A stretch of DNA of 64,000 nt from Sphingomonas elodea ATCC 31461 (GCF_000226955.1 NZ_AGFU01000005.1:62001-126000), one strand, 5' to 3'. Shown: positions 33,682 through 45,595, counted from the stretch's first letter. The notes: generated by a model not told the origin, from the sequence alone. Numbers and translations: made by a program.

Positions 33682-36354
33682 TCAGAAGGTCGTCGAGAGC
33701 GACAGCTGCACCGTCGTCCCCGGCGAATAACGATTATACACCACGGTGCGCGTGCCGTTCGACTGCAGTTCCTTGTAGAGGCGCCCCGTCAGGTTGCGCG
33801 CCTCCAGCTTCAGGTCGAGCTGGTGGCCGGCCACCATCACCCCCTGGCGCGCGACGAAGTCCAGGTTGAACCCCGGATATTCGTACACGTCAGGCTGGCT
33901 CTGGTTGGCGAGGCCGCGGCTGGTCACGCGCTTGCTGGCATAGGACAGGATGAAGGTCTGCTGCGAGAGCAGCCCGTCCTTCTCCATGCCGAGCTGCAGG
34001 TTGACCAGATGGTCCGACTGGCCGGTGAGCGAGGCGCCGTCGCGGAAATAGTCGGTCGCGTTGGTCGAGGAGGCGGCATAGACCGCGGTGCGGTCGCCCT
34101 GCTTCACCTGCAGCTTGGATTTGGTGAAGGTGTAGTTGGCGATCACCAGCAGACTGCGATCGGTGAAGAACGCGCCGCCCAGCCAGTCGGCAAGCCCGAA
34201 CGTCTTCTGCGCTTCCAGTTCGGCGCCGTAGAGATTGGCCTTGGGCGCATTGGCGAAGCTGGTCACCAGCACGTCGCTGCCGGTGATGAAGGTCTCGATC
34301 GGCTTGTTGATCCGCTTGTAGAAGGCTGCCGCCGACACGCGCTGGTCGTTGCCGATATACCATTCGAACCGGCCTTCGCCATTGTACAGGGTGCTGTCCT
34401 GCAGCAGCGGGTTGCCCTGATACTGGCGGTTGGTCTCGGGATCGAAATAGAACTGGTAGATCAGCTCGCGGAACTGCGGACGCGCGATCGTCTTCGAGGC
34501 GTTGAGGCGGAACTGCATCTTCGGCTCGAACTGCCAGGTCAGCGTCGCCGCCGGCAGCCAGTAGTTGTTGTCGAGATTGGTGCCCGCCGTGCTGGCGCCC
34601 GGGGTCTTGAACACCTGCGCGGGGGTCACCGTCTCCTTTGCCGTCTCGTAGCGCAGGCCGGTGTCGATCGAGAGCTTGGGCGTGATCTGATAGACCGCAC
34701 GGCCGTAGCCGGCATGGTTGCGCAGCGCGGCGTTGAACGCCGGATTGCCCTCGTTGGTCTCGACCAGCGCGATCTTGTAATAGTCGATGATCGCGCTGCC
34801 GAGCAGCAGGTCCGGCCGCAGCATCGCCACCCCGTTGGGGAAGCTGCTGGGCGCGCTGAACTGGAAATCACGGCGCGCGCTGAACCGCTTGGTCTTGAGG
34901 TAGCTGTAGCCGGCCGACAGGCTCAGATCGGGGATCGGCTTGAAGGTCAGGTCCGCACCGGCCGAGTAGAGATTCTCGTTGAGGTCCGAATAGCTGACCG
35001 TCGCGTCACCGCCATTGCCGTTGTTGAGACGATTGATGAAGAACTTCCCATAGGGATCGGCATCGACGTTGGTGCGAATATATTCGAAGAACAGCTCGCT
35101 CGGCGACTTGCGCTTGGAATTGGCGTAGCTGCCGCGCAGATCGAGGCTCAGCGTCGGGGTCAGCTTGAACTCGCCGACCAGCTGCGTATCGACCAGCTGG
35201 CGCTCGAACCAGCGGGTATCCTGCTGCTGGAACTCGGAAATCTCGTTGCCGCCGCGCTTGCCGATGCCGAGCCGGGTGTTCTTCAGCGTGTCGCGAATGT
35301 ACACGTTGGTCCAGCGCAGCTTGTTGTCGCCGAACTCGAAGCCGAGGCCGACCAGCCCGTTCAGCACCACGCGATTGTCGGTCAGCACGCGGCGGAAATC
35401 GCTTTCCAGCACCGACAGGTCCTGGGTGATCGAGTATTGCTGAACCGCGTCGCGCACGTTCCACTTGTTGCTGTAGCCCGCGGTGGCGATCACGCCGACC
35501 GTGGTGTCGCCCACGTCCCATGACTTGCCGGCGGACAGGCTCGTCGACCAGTTGGGCGGCAGGTTGAGGTTCCGCTGGAGCAGCGCGTTCCTGCCGTTGA
35601 CCAGCTGCTTGGCGATCGCCCCGCCATCGACCGTGCCGGAGCTCAGCCGCGCCCCGCTGTCGAAATAGGCCTGGAGCGCGGGGGCGATGGCGCGGCTGCC
35701 GTCGTCGAAGCCGGTCCAGTCATGCCCGCCGCCGGCATAGACATAGCCGAGCTGGCCGGTCGCACGGCTGTTGCCGCCGATGCCGCCGCTCACGGTAAGG
35801 AAGCCCTGCTTGGGCAGGGCATTGGTGGTGAGGTTGATGACGCCGCCGCCGAACTCGCCGGGATAGTTCACCGAGAAGCTCTTCTGGACCAGCGACGAGG
35901 ACACGACGTTGGTCGGGAACAGGTCGAGCGGGACAACCCGCTTTAGCGGCTCGGGGCTCGGCAGCGGGGAGCCGTTGAGCAGCGCCAGCGAATAGCGATC
36001 GCCCAGGCCGCGCACGAAGACATAGCCGTTGCCGACCACGCTGAGGCCGGTGACGCGGCCCAGCGCGCCGGCGATGTCGCCCTCGCCCGTCCGCTGGATA
36101 TCGGCGGCGGACAGCACCGAGACGACCTGCGGGATATCGCGCGTGAGGTTCACGCGCCGTCCGGTCACGACGATCTCGCCGGGGACGGAAACGTCCGGCG
36201 TCTCCTCCTGCTGCGCCTCCGGGGCAGCGGCGGCGGTGGCCGGGCTCGCCTGCGGGTCGGAGGGCACGGGCGCGGTCTGGGCGCAAGCGATCGCGGGCGC
36301 GACGAGCGCGGAAGAGAGAAGCAGCAGGCTGGCAAGCCCCAACGACTTGGTCAT
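33682..36354 (-). CDS. TonB-dependent receptor, downstream gene of lipoprotein/receptor operon
   Basis: An 890-residue outer-membrane receptor: signal peptide (MTKSLGLASLLLLSSALVAPAIACA), a proline/alanine/glutamate-rich linker to about residue 50, TonB-type IVVTGRRVNLTRD, plug sequence (IPQVVSVLSAADIQRTGEGD, FVRGLGDRYSLALLNGSPLP), then a barrel ending VQLSLSTTF. The plug type with RGLGDRY is common in sphingomonads and other Proteobacteria. An AGGGG precedes the ATG. It follows a beta-helix-like lipoprotein gene by 86 bases and probably depends on it. A Pho-like box upstream of the operon suggests phosphate control; substrate unknown. Confidence 0.9.
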   Translation of the reverse strand: MTKSLGLASLLLLSSALVAPAIACAQTAPVPSDPQASPATAAAAPEAQQEETPDVSVPGEIVVTGRRVNLTRDIPQVVSVLSAADIQRTGEGDIAGALGRVTGLSVVGNGYVFVRGLGDRYSLALLNGSPLPSPEPLKRVVPLDLFPTNVVSSSLVQKSFSVNYPGEFGGGVINLTTNALPKQGFLTVSGGIGGNSRATGQLGYVYAGGGHDWTGFDDGSRAIAPALQAYFDSGARLSSGTVDGGAIAKQLVNGRNALLQRNLNLPPNWSTSLSAGKSWDVGDTTVGVIATAGYSNKWNVRDAVQQYSITQDLSVLESDFRRVLTDNRVVLNGLVGLGFEFGDNKLRWTNVYIRDTLKNTRLGIGKRGGNEISEFQQQDTRWFERQLVDTQLVGEFKLTPTLSLDLRGSYANSKRKSPSELFFEYIRTNVDADPYGKFFINRLNNGNGGDATVSYSDLNENLYSAGADLTFKPIPDLSLSAGYSYLKTKRFSARRDFQFSAPSSFPNGVAMLRPDLLLGSAIIDYYKIALVETNEGNPAFNAALRNHAGYGRAVYQITPKLSIDTGLRYETAKETVTPAQVFKTPGASTAGTNLDNNYWLPAATLTWQFEPKMQFRLNASKTIARPQFRELIYQFYFDPETNRQYQGNPLLQDSTLYNGEGRFEWYIGNDQRVSAAAFYKRINKPIETFITGSDVLVTSFANAPKANLYGAELEAQKTFGLADWLGGAFFTDRSLLVIANYTFTKSKLQVKQGDRTAVYAASSTNATDYFRDGASLTGQSDHLVNLQLGMEKDGLLSQQTFILSYASKRVTSRGLANQSQPDVYEYPGFNLDFVARQGVMVAGHQLDLKLEARNLTGRLYKELQSNGTRTVVYNRYSPGTTVQLSLSTTF

Positions 36355-36383
36355 CGTGAACCCCTAGTTCTTTTATCGGCAAA

Positions 36384-36418
36384 GGGCGGGGCGTGCCCGT
36401 GATGGCCACGCCCCGCCC
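36384..36418 (-). promoter_or_regulatory. Strong intercistronic hairpin between lipoprotein and TonB receptor genes
   Basis: A perfect 12-bp stem GGGCGGGGCGTG/CACGCCCCGCCC with an 11-base loop lies in the 86-base gap, followed in the transcribed direction by TTT only. It may attenuate the receptor gene or stabilise the upstream message. Confidence 0.6.
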
Positions 36419-36440
36419 CCCGGTCAGGTCAGGCTTGGCC

Positions 36441-38096
36441 TCAGCTGGTCGGCAGCGAGGTGCACGAACGGCTGGTCACGCTCGTGTTGTCGAACGCGGC
36501 ATAGCCCGAGTTGCAGGTCCAGCCGGCGTACCAGGTGTCCTGCGCGTTGCGGACGGCGCCGATCCAGGTGGTGGTGTCGAAGAAGCCGGTCGAGTCGAGC
36601 GTCTTCGGGTCGGTCGCGGTCACCGCGGTTTCCGCGGTGCCGTTCACGAACAGGGTGGCCAGCGTGTTGATGAAGCTGTCCGTGTTGTTGTTCGCGCCCG
36701 CGCCAAATGCCGCCGTCACCGCTGCTACATTGTAGGTGCCGGTGCCGACATATTTGGTGGCATTGCACTGGAACGCCACCGAGCGGGCCACCAGCGTCGC
36801 CGGGGTCGCGCCGGAGCCGTTCATGCGCAGGCACTCGTTGTTCGGCGAGATCACAAGGCCGTTGATCAGCGTCAGGTCCGCATTGCCGCGCAGCAGGATC
36901 GAGGCCTGGCCATTGGCTTCGTTGTCGCTGCTCAGCTGGCTCTGGATCGCCGTGAAGTTGGCGATCTTGGTGTTCTGGCGCGGCGTGTCGCCCTCGTTGC
37001 CGTTGCTGTCGACTTCCATCAGCGTATCGCCCTTGCCCGGGCGCTGGATCAGCAGGACATATTGGAACAAGCCCTGCAGGCCGGTGTCGATGTCGAGGCT
37101 GTCATCATCGGCGCCGGTGGCGATATAGTGCTTGAAGCGCACCGACCCGCCGAAGAACTCCATGCCGTCGTCCGAGCTGTTGTGGCTCTGGATATAGTCG
37201 AGCGTGGTACCGCTGCCGGTGCCTTCGGTGGTCAGCGCCTGCAGCTCGCGATCCGCACCGAGCACATAGCCCGAATAGCGGATCTGGACGTACTTCATCG
37301 TGCCGGCATTGTAGCTGTCGTCGTTGCCACCGAAGACCGCCGGATCGGCCGACCCCTCGGTTGCGCGCTCGCACGTGCCGGCGGCGGTGGTGCCGGTGTT
37401 GCAGTCCGTGATGCGCGCGCGGCCCAGCAGCACGACGCCGCCCCATTGGCCGAAGGACGAATCGTTGTTGATGCCCAGCACGTTGTCACGGCTGGTGAAA
37501 ATGATCGGCGCGCTGGCGGTGCCGGTCGCGTTGATGCGGTTGCCGCGGTTGACTGCCAGCCAGGAGGTGCCCGTGCCGCCGAAGATGATGACGCCCGGCT
37601 GGATCGTCAGCGTGACGCCCGTGTCCGCGGTCAGCTGGCCGCTGCCGTTCAGGCTGAAGCCGTTGGCGGCGGTGCAGCCCACGGTGGAGCTGGCGCGCGG
37701 CGCACCGCTGGTCGGCGCCGAGAAGCCGCCGTCGCAGCCGACGTCGACGCGACCCTTAATCTGATAAAGCAGGCCGGCGATCTTCGGCAGTTCGATGCTC
37801 CTCGATACGATCGAGGGCAGCGTGCACACGCGCCAGGTGCCGGTCGGGCCGGTGATCGTGCCGTCGTCGGTCAGCCCCTTGGGGTCGGCGATCGTCGGGC
37901 AGCCGGTGGCCGCGGTGACCAGCGTCGCCGTGGGTGTCGGCGTCGGCGTCGGCGCAGGGGTCGGCGCGGGATTGTTGATGATGACGTTGCCGCCGGTACC
38001 CGGCGAAGCGATGTCGTTCGCGCCGTCGCAGGCCGAAAGCGCGGCACCCGCGCAGCTCGTCATTAGAATAAGGGCAACGCGTTTGAAGCTGGCCAT
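36441..38096 (-). CDS. Secreted lipoprotein of right-handed beta-helix type, partner of TonB receptor
   Basis: A 551-residue lipoprotein with lipobox ALSAC (Cys near residue 23), a Pro/Thr repeat linker (PAPTPAPTPTPTPTAT), then repeated short beta segments. Typical stretches are GVIIFGGTGTSWLAVNRGN, HNSSDDGMEFFGGSVRFKH and ATGADDDSLDIDTGLQGLFQ. The pattern resembles parallel beta-helix surface proteins; it has eight or more cysteines in the mature part. Its function is not known. It is transcribed ahead of the TonB receptor and preceded by a Pho-like box, suggesting a scavenging role (inference). GGAGACATT precedes the ATG. Confidence 0.8.
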   Translation of the reverse strand: MASFKRVALILMTSCAGAALSACDGANDIASPGTGGNVIINNPAPTPAPTPTPTPTATLVTAATGCPTIADPKGLTDDGTITGPTGTWRVCTLPSIVSRSIELPKIAGLLYQIKGRVDVGCDGGFSAPTSGAPRASSTVGCTAANGFSLNGSGQLTADTGVTLTIQPGVIIFGGTGTSWLAVNRGNRINATGTASAPIIFTSRDNVLGINNDSSFGQWGGVVLLGRARITDCNTGTTAAGTCERATEGSADPAVFGGNDDSYNAGTMKYVQIRYSGYVLGADRELQALTTEGTGSGTTLDYIQSHNSSDDGMEFFGGSVRFKHYIATGADDDSLDIDTGLQGLFQYVLLIQRPGKGDTLMEVDSNGNEGDTPRQNTKIANFTAIQSQLSSDNEANGQASILLRGNADLTLINGLVISPNNECLRMNGSGATPATLVARSVAFQCNATKYVGTGTYNVAAVTAAFGAGANNNTDSFINTLATLFVNGTAETAVTATDPKTLDSTGFFDTTTWIGAVRNAQDTWYAGWTCNSGYAAFDNTSVTSRSCTSLPTS

Positions 38097-38249
38097 AATG
38101 TCTCCGTTCCGGCCGACGCCGGTTCTTGTGCGCGAATGCGATTCGGTGCGGGATCGACTCGGCAGTTCCCCCCGTCGGCCGCAGCCCGGCAGCTAGGCGC
38201 GACACATGACGCCCGCATGCGACGTCCAAGTCAGATCGGAGACGTTTGC

Positions 38250-38267
38250 GTTACAGCTAAAAGACAG
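38250..38267 (-). promoter_or_regulatory. Putative PhoB box upstream of the lipoprotein/TonB receptor operon
   Basis: The minus strand reads CTGTCTT-TTAG-CTGTAAC, two 7-base half-sites 11 bases apart. Each half matches the CTGTCAT/CTGTCAC consensus at 6 of 7 positions. It lies 154 bases before the lipoprotein ATG, in a 206-base intergenic region. Confidence 0.6.
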
Positions 38268-38302
38268 CGCCGCCAGCCGTACCGCCGCGGGACGGCGGTC
38301 GC

Positions 38303-39193
38303 CTACAGGCCTGCCGTCAGCACCACGCCAAGACACACGGCCAGGCCGGCGATGGCCTGGCGCACGCTCAGCGCCTCGCGGAACAGGCGGTGTCCCGCGA
38401 CCGCGGCGATCGGCATCTCGACAACGCCGAGCGACCGCACCGCGGCGGCCGGTGCGAGGTTGAGCGCGAAGAACCATCCCGACGAGGCCAGCGCCCCGAA
38501 CAGCCCTGCCCCCAGCGACCCTCGCCAGCCGGCGATCACCGCCCGTAGCGCCGCCGGATCCCGCCACAGCAGAAACAGCACCAGCGCTGCCGTCTGCACC
38601 GCCTGCACCAGGGTCACGCTGGTCATTGCCGCGAAGAACGGATGACGCGGCTCAAGCGCGAGACCGGCGTGACGGAAGCCGTTCAGCGCCAGCCCGAAGA
38701 GCAGCCCCGACAGCGTGCCGAACACCACACCCGGCAGCAGACGCCCTTGGCCGCCCACGTCCCGCGGCCAGACCAGTACCGCAAGCCCCGCGGTCGTCAC
38801 CGCCACGCCCACCCACCCGACCACGCTCAGCGTGTCGCCGAACACGATCAGCCCGGCGAGTGCGGCGAGCGGCACTGAACTCTGCTGGAGCGCGGTGCCG
38901 ACGGCGAAGCCGGCGTGGTGCATCGCCTGGAGCAGCGCGGCGGTGGCCAGCACCTGCGCCAGGGCGCCCAGCAGCGCAGGCCACCAAAAGGCCAGGCCGA
39001 ACTGGGGATGCAGCTGTGCCGGGCCCGCGACGAGCAGGGCAAGGAGCATCAGCGCGACCGAGAATGGCAGGCCGAACAGGAACCGCACCAGCGTCGCGCC
39101 CCAGGGGCCGCTCGACGCCATCATGCCGCGCTGGAAGGCATTGCGCGCCACCTGGAATGCCGCCGCCGCGATGGTCGCCCCTGCCCACAACAT
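38303..39193 (-). CDS. EamA/DMT-family transporter
   Basis: A 296-residue inner-membrane protein with about ten hydrophobic segments arranged as two EamA repeats. The first repeat ends near GWVGVAVTTAGLAVLVW and the second near LSVRQAIAGLAVCLGVVLT. Family members export or import small metabolites; substrate unknown. The ATG at 39193 starts directly in the first helix. Stands alone between the Pho-box region and tRNA-Val. Confidence 0.85.
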   Translation of the reverse strand: MLWAGATIAAAAFQVARNAFQRGMMASSGPWGATLVRFLFGLPFSVALMLLALLVAGPAQLHPQFGLAFWWPALLGALAQVLATAALLQAMHHAGFAVGTALQQSSVPLAALAGLIVFGDTLSVVGWVGVAVTTAGLAVLVWPRDVGGQGRLLPGVVFGTLSGLLFGLALNGFRHAGLALEPRHPFFAAMTSVTLVQAVQTAALVLFLLWRDPAALRAVIAGWRGSLGAGLFGALASSGWFFALNLAPAAAVRSLGVVEMPIAAVAGHRLFREALSVRQAIAGLAVCLGVVLTAGL

Positions 39194-39290
39194 CGAAACC
39201 GCCTCCTCTGCACGCCCGGCGCAGGGATCGGTAGGGTCCGGCGATCGGGTGTAGTAAAGCGCCTATCGCGCCCTGCTGCAGCGCACAACG

Positions 39291-39323
39291 AAAAAGCCCG
39301 TCGAACCGGGGTCCGACGGGCTT
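39291..39323 (-). terminator. Rho-independent terminator of tRNA-Val
   Basis: On the minus strand AAGCCCGTCGG/TCGACGGGCTT form a stem with a short loop, immediately followed by a run of five T. It lies just after the encoded CCA of tRNA-Val. Confidence 0.85.
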
Positions 39324-39330
39324 CTCTACA

Positions 39331-39405
39331 TGGTGGGCGCGGCTGGGATTGAACCAGCGACCCCTGCGGTGTGAACACAGTGCTCTACCACTGAGCTACG
39401 CGCCC
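39331..39405 (-). tRNA. tRNA-Val (CAC)
   Basis: A 75-base cloverleaf with encoded CCA: acceptor GGGCGCG, D arm GCTCAGTGGTAGAGC, anticodon loop TTCACAC on CTGTG/CGCAG, T arm GGTTCAATCC. Follows hupB on the same strand, as in many alphaproteobacteria. Confidence 0.95.
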
Positions 39406-39515
39406 ATTGGCCTGGCGGTGAAAACCGTGTCGGCCGAAACGGGAAGCGGGCCTTTACGGTGCGGTTGGCGGCCTGTCCAGCCCCGTTTCACACCCTCGCC
39501 CGAATTTTTTGATGC

Positions 39516-39788
39516 TTAGTTGACCGAGTCCTTCAGCACCTTGCCCGGCTTGAACTTGGGCTGGTTCGAGGCCTTGATGGTCATTTCCTCGCCGGTGCGC
39601 GGGTTGCGGCCGGTCGAGGCCTTGCGCTTGCTGACCGAGAAGGTGCCGAAGCCGACGAGACGGACCTCGTCCCCCTTCTTGAGCGACGCGGTGATCACGT
39701 CGAATACCGCTTCGACGGCCTTGATCGCGTCACCCTTGGCCAGGCCCGATACGTCAGCGACCTGACCGATCAGCTCTTGCTTGTTCAT
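39516..39788 (-). CDS. hupB: DNA-binding protein HU
   Basis: A 90-residue nucleoid protein. It has the N-terminal dimerisation helices (MNKQELIGQVADVSGLAKGD), the GFGTFSVSKRKA turn, the DNA-inserting arm GRNPRTGEEMTIKAS and the end PKFKPGKVLKDSVN, all typical of HU. An AGGGGG precedes the start. Downstream of lon on the same strand, the conserved alphaproteobacterial order. Confidence 0.97.
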   Translation of the reverse strand: MNKQELIGQVADVSGLAKGDAIKAVEAVFDVITASLKKGDEVRLVGFGTFSVSKRKASTGRNPRTGEEMTIKASNQPKFKPGKVLKDSVN

Positions 39789-39946
39789 GCTGGTGCAAAC
39801 CCCCTGAAATCGTGCGGGATACCGCGTTGGTTATGATGGATAGCCGAATGAGTCGCGGCGGCTGCGCTTGACGTGCCAGTGAGCACGGGCGAGCCGCCGG
39901 AGTCAAAGCCTTTCGGACGGAATTGCGTCAGAAAAGTTACGAAATG

Positions 39947-42403
<2,457 letters not shown>

Positions 42404-42445
42404 GAAAACTCCGGGTCCGCCCCACGCAGGGGCATCATAGCCCTT

Positions 42446-42474
42446 ATATATGGGGCCTGAAACGAACGCATCAA
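42446..42474 (-). promoter_or_regulatory. Possible RpoH (heat-shock) promoter of lon
   Basis: On the minus strand TTGATG is followed after 13 bases by CCCCATATAT, close to the sigma-32 -10 consensus CCCCATnT; the -35 matches only partly. It lies about 45 bases before the lon start. Lon is a heat-shock gene in many bacteria, which supports the reading. Confidence 0.45.
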
Positions 42475-42629
42475 TCGCGTACGGGCATTAACCGAGATTG
42501 CAGTGGAAAACGCCTGCGGGCGCCGGGCGATCCACCCCCTCGCTTCCCCGGGCAGCATGGGTATCATGAGCGCGTGACGTCAGTCGATTCGGCGGTGCAC
42601 CATAGAGACAAAGCATTTCGGGGGTCGCT

Positions 42630-44342
42630 TTGAACATTTCGAGGATCGCACTTGTCATGGCTGCGATGGCAGCAATGACAGGCGGCGCGCAGGCGCAGAA
42701 GCGCGGCGAACCGCCGATCACGCCGACGACGCAGGCCTCGGGCGGGCCGATCGATCCGGCCCGCGCCGCGCTCCGCCTGGAACATGCCGATCTCGCTATC
42801 GAGGTAGACCCGTCGCGCTACACGCTCCAGGGCACCGCCACGCTCACCCTGCGGACCAGCGCGCCGCAATCGATCCTGCAGATCGACCTGGACCGGAACC
42901 TGCCGGTGCGCGCGATCCGGATCGACGGCAAGCCGCTTCAGCCCGATCAGTGGCGCAATCCGGAAGGCCGCCTGTCCGTCACCCTGCCCCGCCCGCTCAA
43001 GGCCGGCGATACGGTGACAGCGGAGATCCGCTATGGCGGCACCCCGCATGTAGCGGTCCGCGCACCTTGGGATGACGGCCTGGTCTGGGCGACAACGCCC
43101 GGCGAGAAGAAGCCCTGGGTGGCCACCACCGCCGAGGGCTATGGCTGCGATCTGTTCTGGCCCTGCCTCGATTTCCCGCAGGGCGAGCCGGCGCTGGTCG
43201 ATCTGCACATCACCGTGCCGGCCGGTCTCAAGGCCCCGTCCAACGGCAAGCTGCTGCGGGTGGAGACGCTCGCCGATGGCCGCACCACCTGGCACTGGCG
43301 CGCGAAAAGTCCCAATCCCTATGACGTAGCGCTCAATATCGCGCCCTATCAGGAGCTGACCGCCGAGTATAAAAGCCGCTTCGGCAACACCATCCCGCTG
43401 CACTATTGGTACCTGCCGGGCCGTGAGGAGAAGGCCAAGGGTCTGTTCGCCGAATTCGCCCCCACCGTCGATTTCTACGAAAGCATGATCGGGCCGTTCC
43501 CCTTCGGCGACGAGAAGCTTGGAGTCGTCGAGACGCCGCATCTCGGCATGGAGCACCAGACGATCAACGCCTATGGCAACAACTATCGCAAGACGCCGTC
43601 GGGCTTCGACGAGATCTTCCAGCACGAGCTGGGCCATGAGTGGTTCGGCAACCAGCTGACTGCGGCCAACTGGGACGATTACTGGCTGCACGAAGGCTAT
43701 ACCCAGTATATGCAGCCGCTCTACGGCCAATGGCGCGAGGGCGATGCCCGCTACGCCACGATGATGGACCAGTATCGTCTCGCCATCCGCAACAAGGCGC
43801 CGATCGTCTCGGGCAAGATCCGCACCGAGGAAGAAGTGTATGAGGACGACAAGGGCGGTCCCGGCCAGGACATCTACTACAAGGGCGCCTGGGTCCTCCA
43901 CACGCTGCGCTACCTGATCGGGGACCAGCAGTTCTTCGAGATCACCCGCCGGATCGTCTATGGCCGGCCCGATCCCAAGCCCGGCAACTTCAAGCCGCGC
44001 TTCGGCACCACCCCCGAGTATATAGCGATTGCCAAGCAGGTCACCGGTCAGGACCTGCAATGGTTCTTCGATGTCTACCTCTACGGGGCAGGCCTGCCCG
44101 AGCTGGTGAGCGAGCGACGCGGCGACACGCTGACGCTGCGCTGGAAGACGCCCTCCACCAAGCCTTTCCCGCTGCCGGTCGACGTGTCGATCGACGGCAA
44201 GCTGCAGAAGGTGGCGATGCCTGGCGGCAGCGCGACGCTGGCCGTGCCGGCAGCCGCGCATGTCGTCCTCGATCCCGATGCGCACATCCTGCGCCAGTCG
44301 GAATCGGTGGACGCCATCCAGCGCTGGATGCAGCAGCGATGA
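42630..44342 (+). CDS. M1-family metallopeptidase (aminopeptidase N-like), secreted
   Basis: A 570-residue zinc peptidase with an N-terminal signal peptide (ALVMAAMAAMTGGAQA). The substrate-binding motif GMEHQ lies near residue 308 and the zinc motif HELGHEWFGNQ near 333, followed by the third zinc ligand in WLHEGYTQYM. Shorter than E. coli PepN, lacking its C-terminal helical domain. Start is a TTG at 42630 with a G-rich ribosome site; an ATG at 42657 is an alternative. Overlaps the next gene by four bases (ATGA). Confidence 0.92.
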   Translation: MNISRIALVMAAMAAMTGGAQAQKRGEPPITPTTQASGGPIDPARAALRLEHADLAIEVDPSRYTLQGTATLTLRTSAPQSILQIDLDRNLPVRAIRIDGKPLQPDQWRNPEGRLSVTLPRPLKAGDTVTAEIRYGGTPHVAVRAPWDDGLVWATTPGEKKPWVATTAEGYGCDLFWPCLDFPQGEPALVDLHITVPAGLKAPSNGKLLRVETLADGRTTWHWRAKSPNPYDVALNIAPYQELTAEYKSRFGNTIPLHYWYLPGREEKAKGLFAEFAPTVDFYESMIGPFPFGDEKLGVVETPHLGMEHQTINAYGNNYRKTPSGFDEIFQHELGHEWFGNQLTAANWDDYWLHEGYTQYMQPLYGQWREGDARYATMMDQYRLAIRNKAPIVSGKIRTEEEVYEDDKGGPGQDIYYKGAWVLHTLRYLIGDQQFFEITRRIVYGRPDPKPGNFKPRFGTTPEYIAIAKQVTGQDLQWFFDVYLYGAGLPELVSERRGDTLTLRWKTPSTKPFPLPVDVSIDGKLQKVAMPGGSATLAVPAAAHVVLDPDAHILRQSESVDAIQRWMQQR

Positions 44343-44941
44343 GCGGCCTCGTCGCTCCTGCGCCGGTGGGAACCCCGGGCCTGGTCATGCTGCTCCTCGG
44401 CCTGGTCTGCTTCGTCGCGGCCCTGCTGTTCGTGCGCTGGCGTCGCGGTCGGGTCCGCGAAGCCGGTGCACAGATCGGCAGCCGTTCGCGGCTCGGCATC
44501 CTGATCCAGGGTGTCGCCTTCTTCCTCGTCGCGGTGGGCCCGTTGCGGCCGATCCTCCACCCCGGATCCGCGGCAGCGTTGGGCGAGGCCGTGGCCGTGG
44601 CGCTGCTCGTGGGGACGTGCATCGCCATGTTCCTGTCCGCAGCCGCGGCGATGGGCAGCAACTGGAGTTTCGCTGCACGGACGCGCGCAGATCATCTCCT
44701 CGTCACCTGGGGTCCCTTCGCGACGATCCGCCACCCGATCTACACCGGCCTGCTGGCGATGCTGCTGGCGATGGCGGTCGCCTTCGGCCATTGGCGCGGG
44801 CTGGTCCTTGCCCTGCCGCTGTTCGCCATCGGCACCTGGATCCGGGTCGAGGAGGAGGAACGCCTGCTGCGGACCCGGTTCGGCGAGCAGTATGACGCCT
44901 ATGCCGCCCGCGTGAAGCGGTTCGTACCCGGGCTCTTCTGA
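44339..44941 (+). CDS. Isoprenylcysteine methyltransferase-like membrane protein (ICMT/PEMT family)
   Basis: A 200-residue membrane protein of four to five helices with the family motif RHPIYTGLLAML near residue 130 and the C-terminal EEEERLLRTRFGEQYDAYAA (SAM-binding region). Such bacterial proteins are probable methyltransferases; the substrate is unknown. The ATG overlaps the stop of the M1 peptidase (ATGA), so both are one operon. Confidence 0.85.
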   Translation: MSGLVAPAPVGTPGLVMLLLGLVCFVAALLFVRWRRGRVREAGAQIGSRSRLGILIQGVAFFLVAVGPLRPILHPGSAAALGEAVAVALLVGTCIAMFLSAAAAMGSNWSFAARTRADHLLVTWGPFATIRHPIYTGLLAMLLAMAVAFGHWRGLVLALPLFAIGTWIRVEEEERLLRTRFGEQYDAYAARVKRFVPGLF

Positions 44942-44997
44942 GCTGCCACCTCTGCCTGTGCGCTGCCGCCGCTTGCATCGGCGGCGGAGCCCTGTGA

Positions 44998-45591
44998 TCA
45001 GTCGGCTGCGCGTCGCATCGACCAGAGCGGCGGCCCGTCCGGCACCCGCCAGCTACCGGTCACGACAAAACCATAACGCTGGTAGAGGCCGAGATTGCTC
45101 TCGGTCGCGGTTTCCAGATAGCAGCCGATGCCCTGCGGTGCAGCAGCGAGCCCGGCCAGGATCGCGGCGCCGCCCAACCCCTGCCCCTGCGCGGCCGGAT
45201 CGCAGCCGGCGATGTGGAGATAGTGGAAGGGCTCGTCCGGAAAATGCGCTTCGACCGCGCCGCTCGCCCGCAGCGCCCGGAACAGCGAACCGCCAAGCGC
45301 ACGCACCAGACCCGGCGCGCTGGCGATCATCTCCAGCCAGCCGACCTGCGCCCGCCCGGGATTCCGCCACAGCGTCACCGCCGCGCCATCACCCGCCAGC
45401 ACACCATAGCCGCCCTTCAGATCGGACTCGACCAGCAATGCAAAAAGACGCGGCAACTGGCGCTGCCGCGTCTCCTTGTCCGGAAAAATATAGGCGAAGA
45501 CAGGATCTTCGGCGAAGGCCCGCCCGAGCATCGCAGCGATGCCCGCGCGGTCTTCGTGCGCGGCCGAACGGGTTGCGATCGGCCGCGCCAT
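44998..45591 (-). CDS. GNAT-family N-acetyltransferase
   Basis: A 197-residue acetyltransferase. The acetyl-CoA-binding region is CDPAAQGQGLGGAAILAGL (Q/R-x-x-G-x-G/A), followed by YLETATESNLGLYQRYGFVV. Substrate unknown. The ATG at 45591 lies just inside the clpX end (5-base gap), so it may be co-transcribed with clpX. Convergent with the ICMT gene. Confidence 0.88.
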   Translation of the reverse strand: MARPIATRSAAHEDRAGIAAMLGRAFAEDPVFAYIFPDKETRQRQLPRLFALLVESDLKGGYGVLAGDGAAVTLWRNPGRAQVGWLEMIASAPGLVRALGGSLFRALRASGAVEAHFPDEPFHYLHIAGCDPAAQGQGLGGAAILAGLAAAPQGIGCYLETATESNLGLYQRYGFVVTGSWRVPDGPPLWSMRRAAD

Positions 45592-45595
45592 CGGA

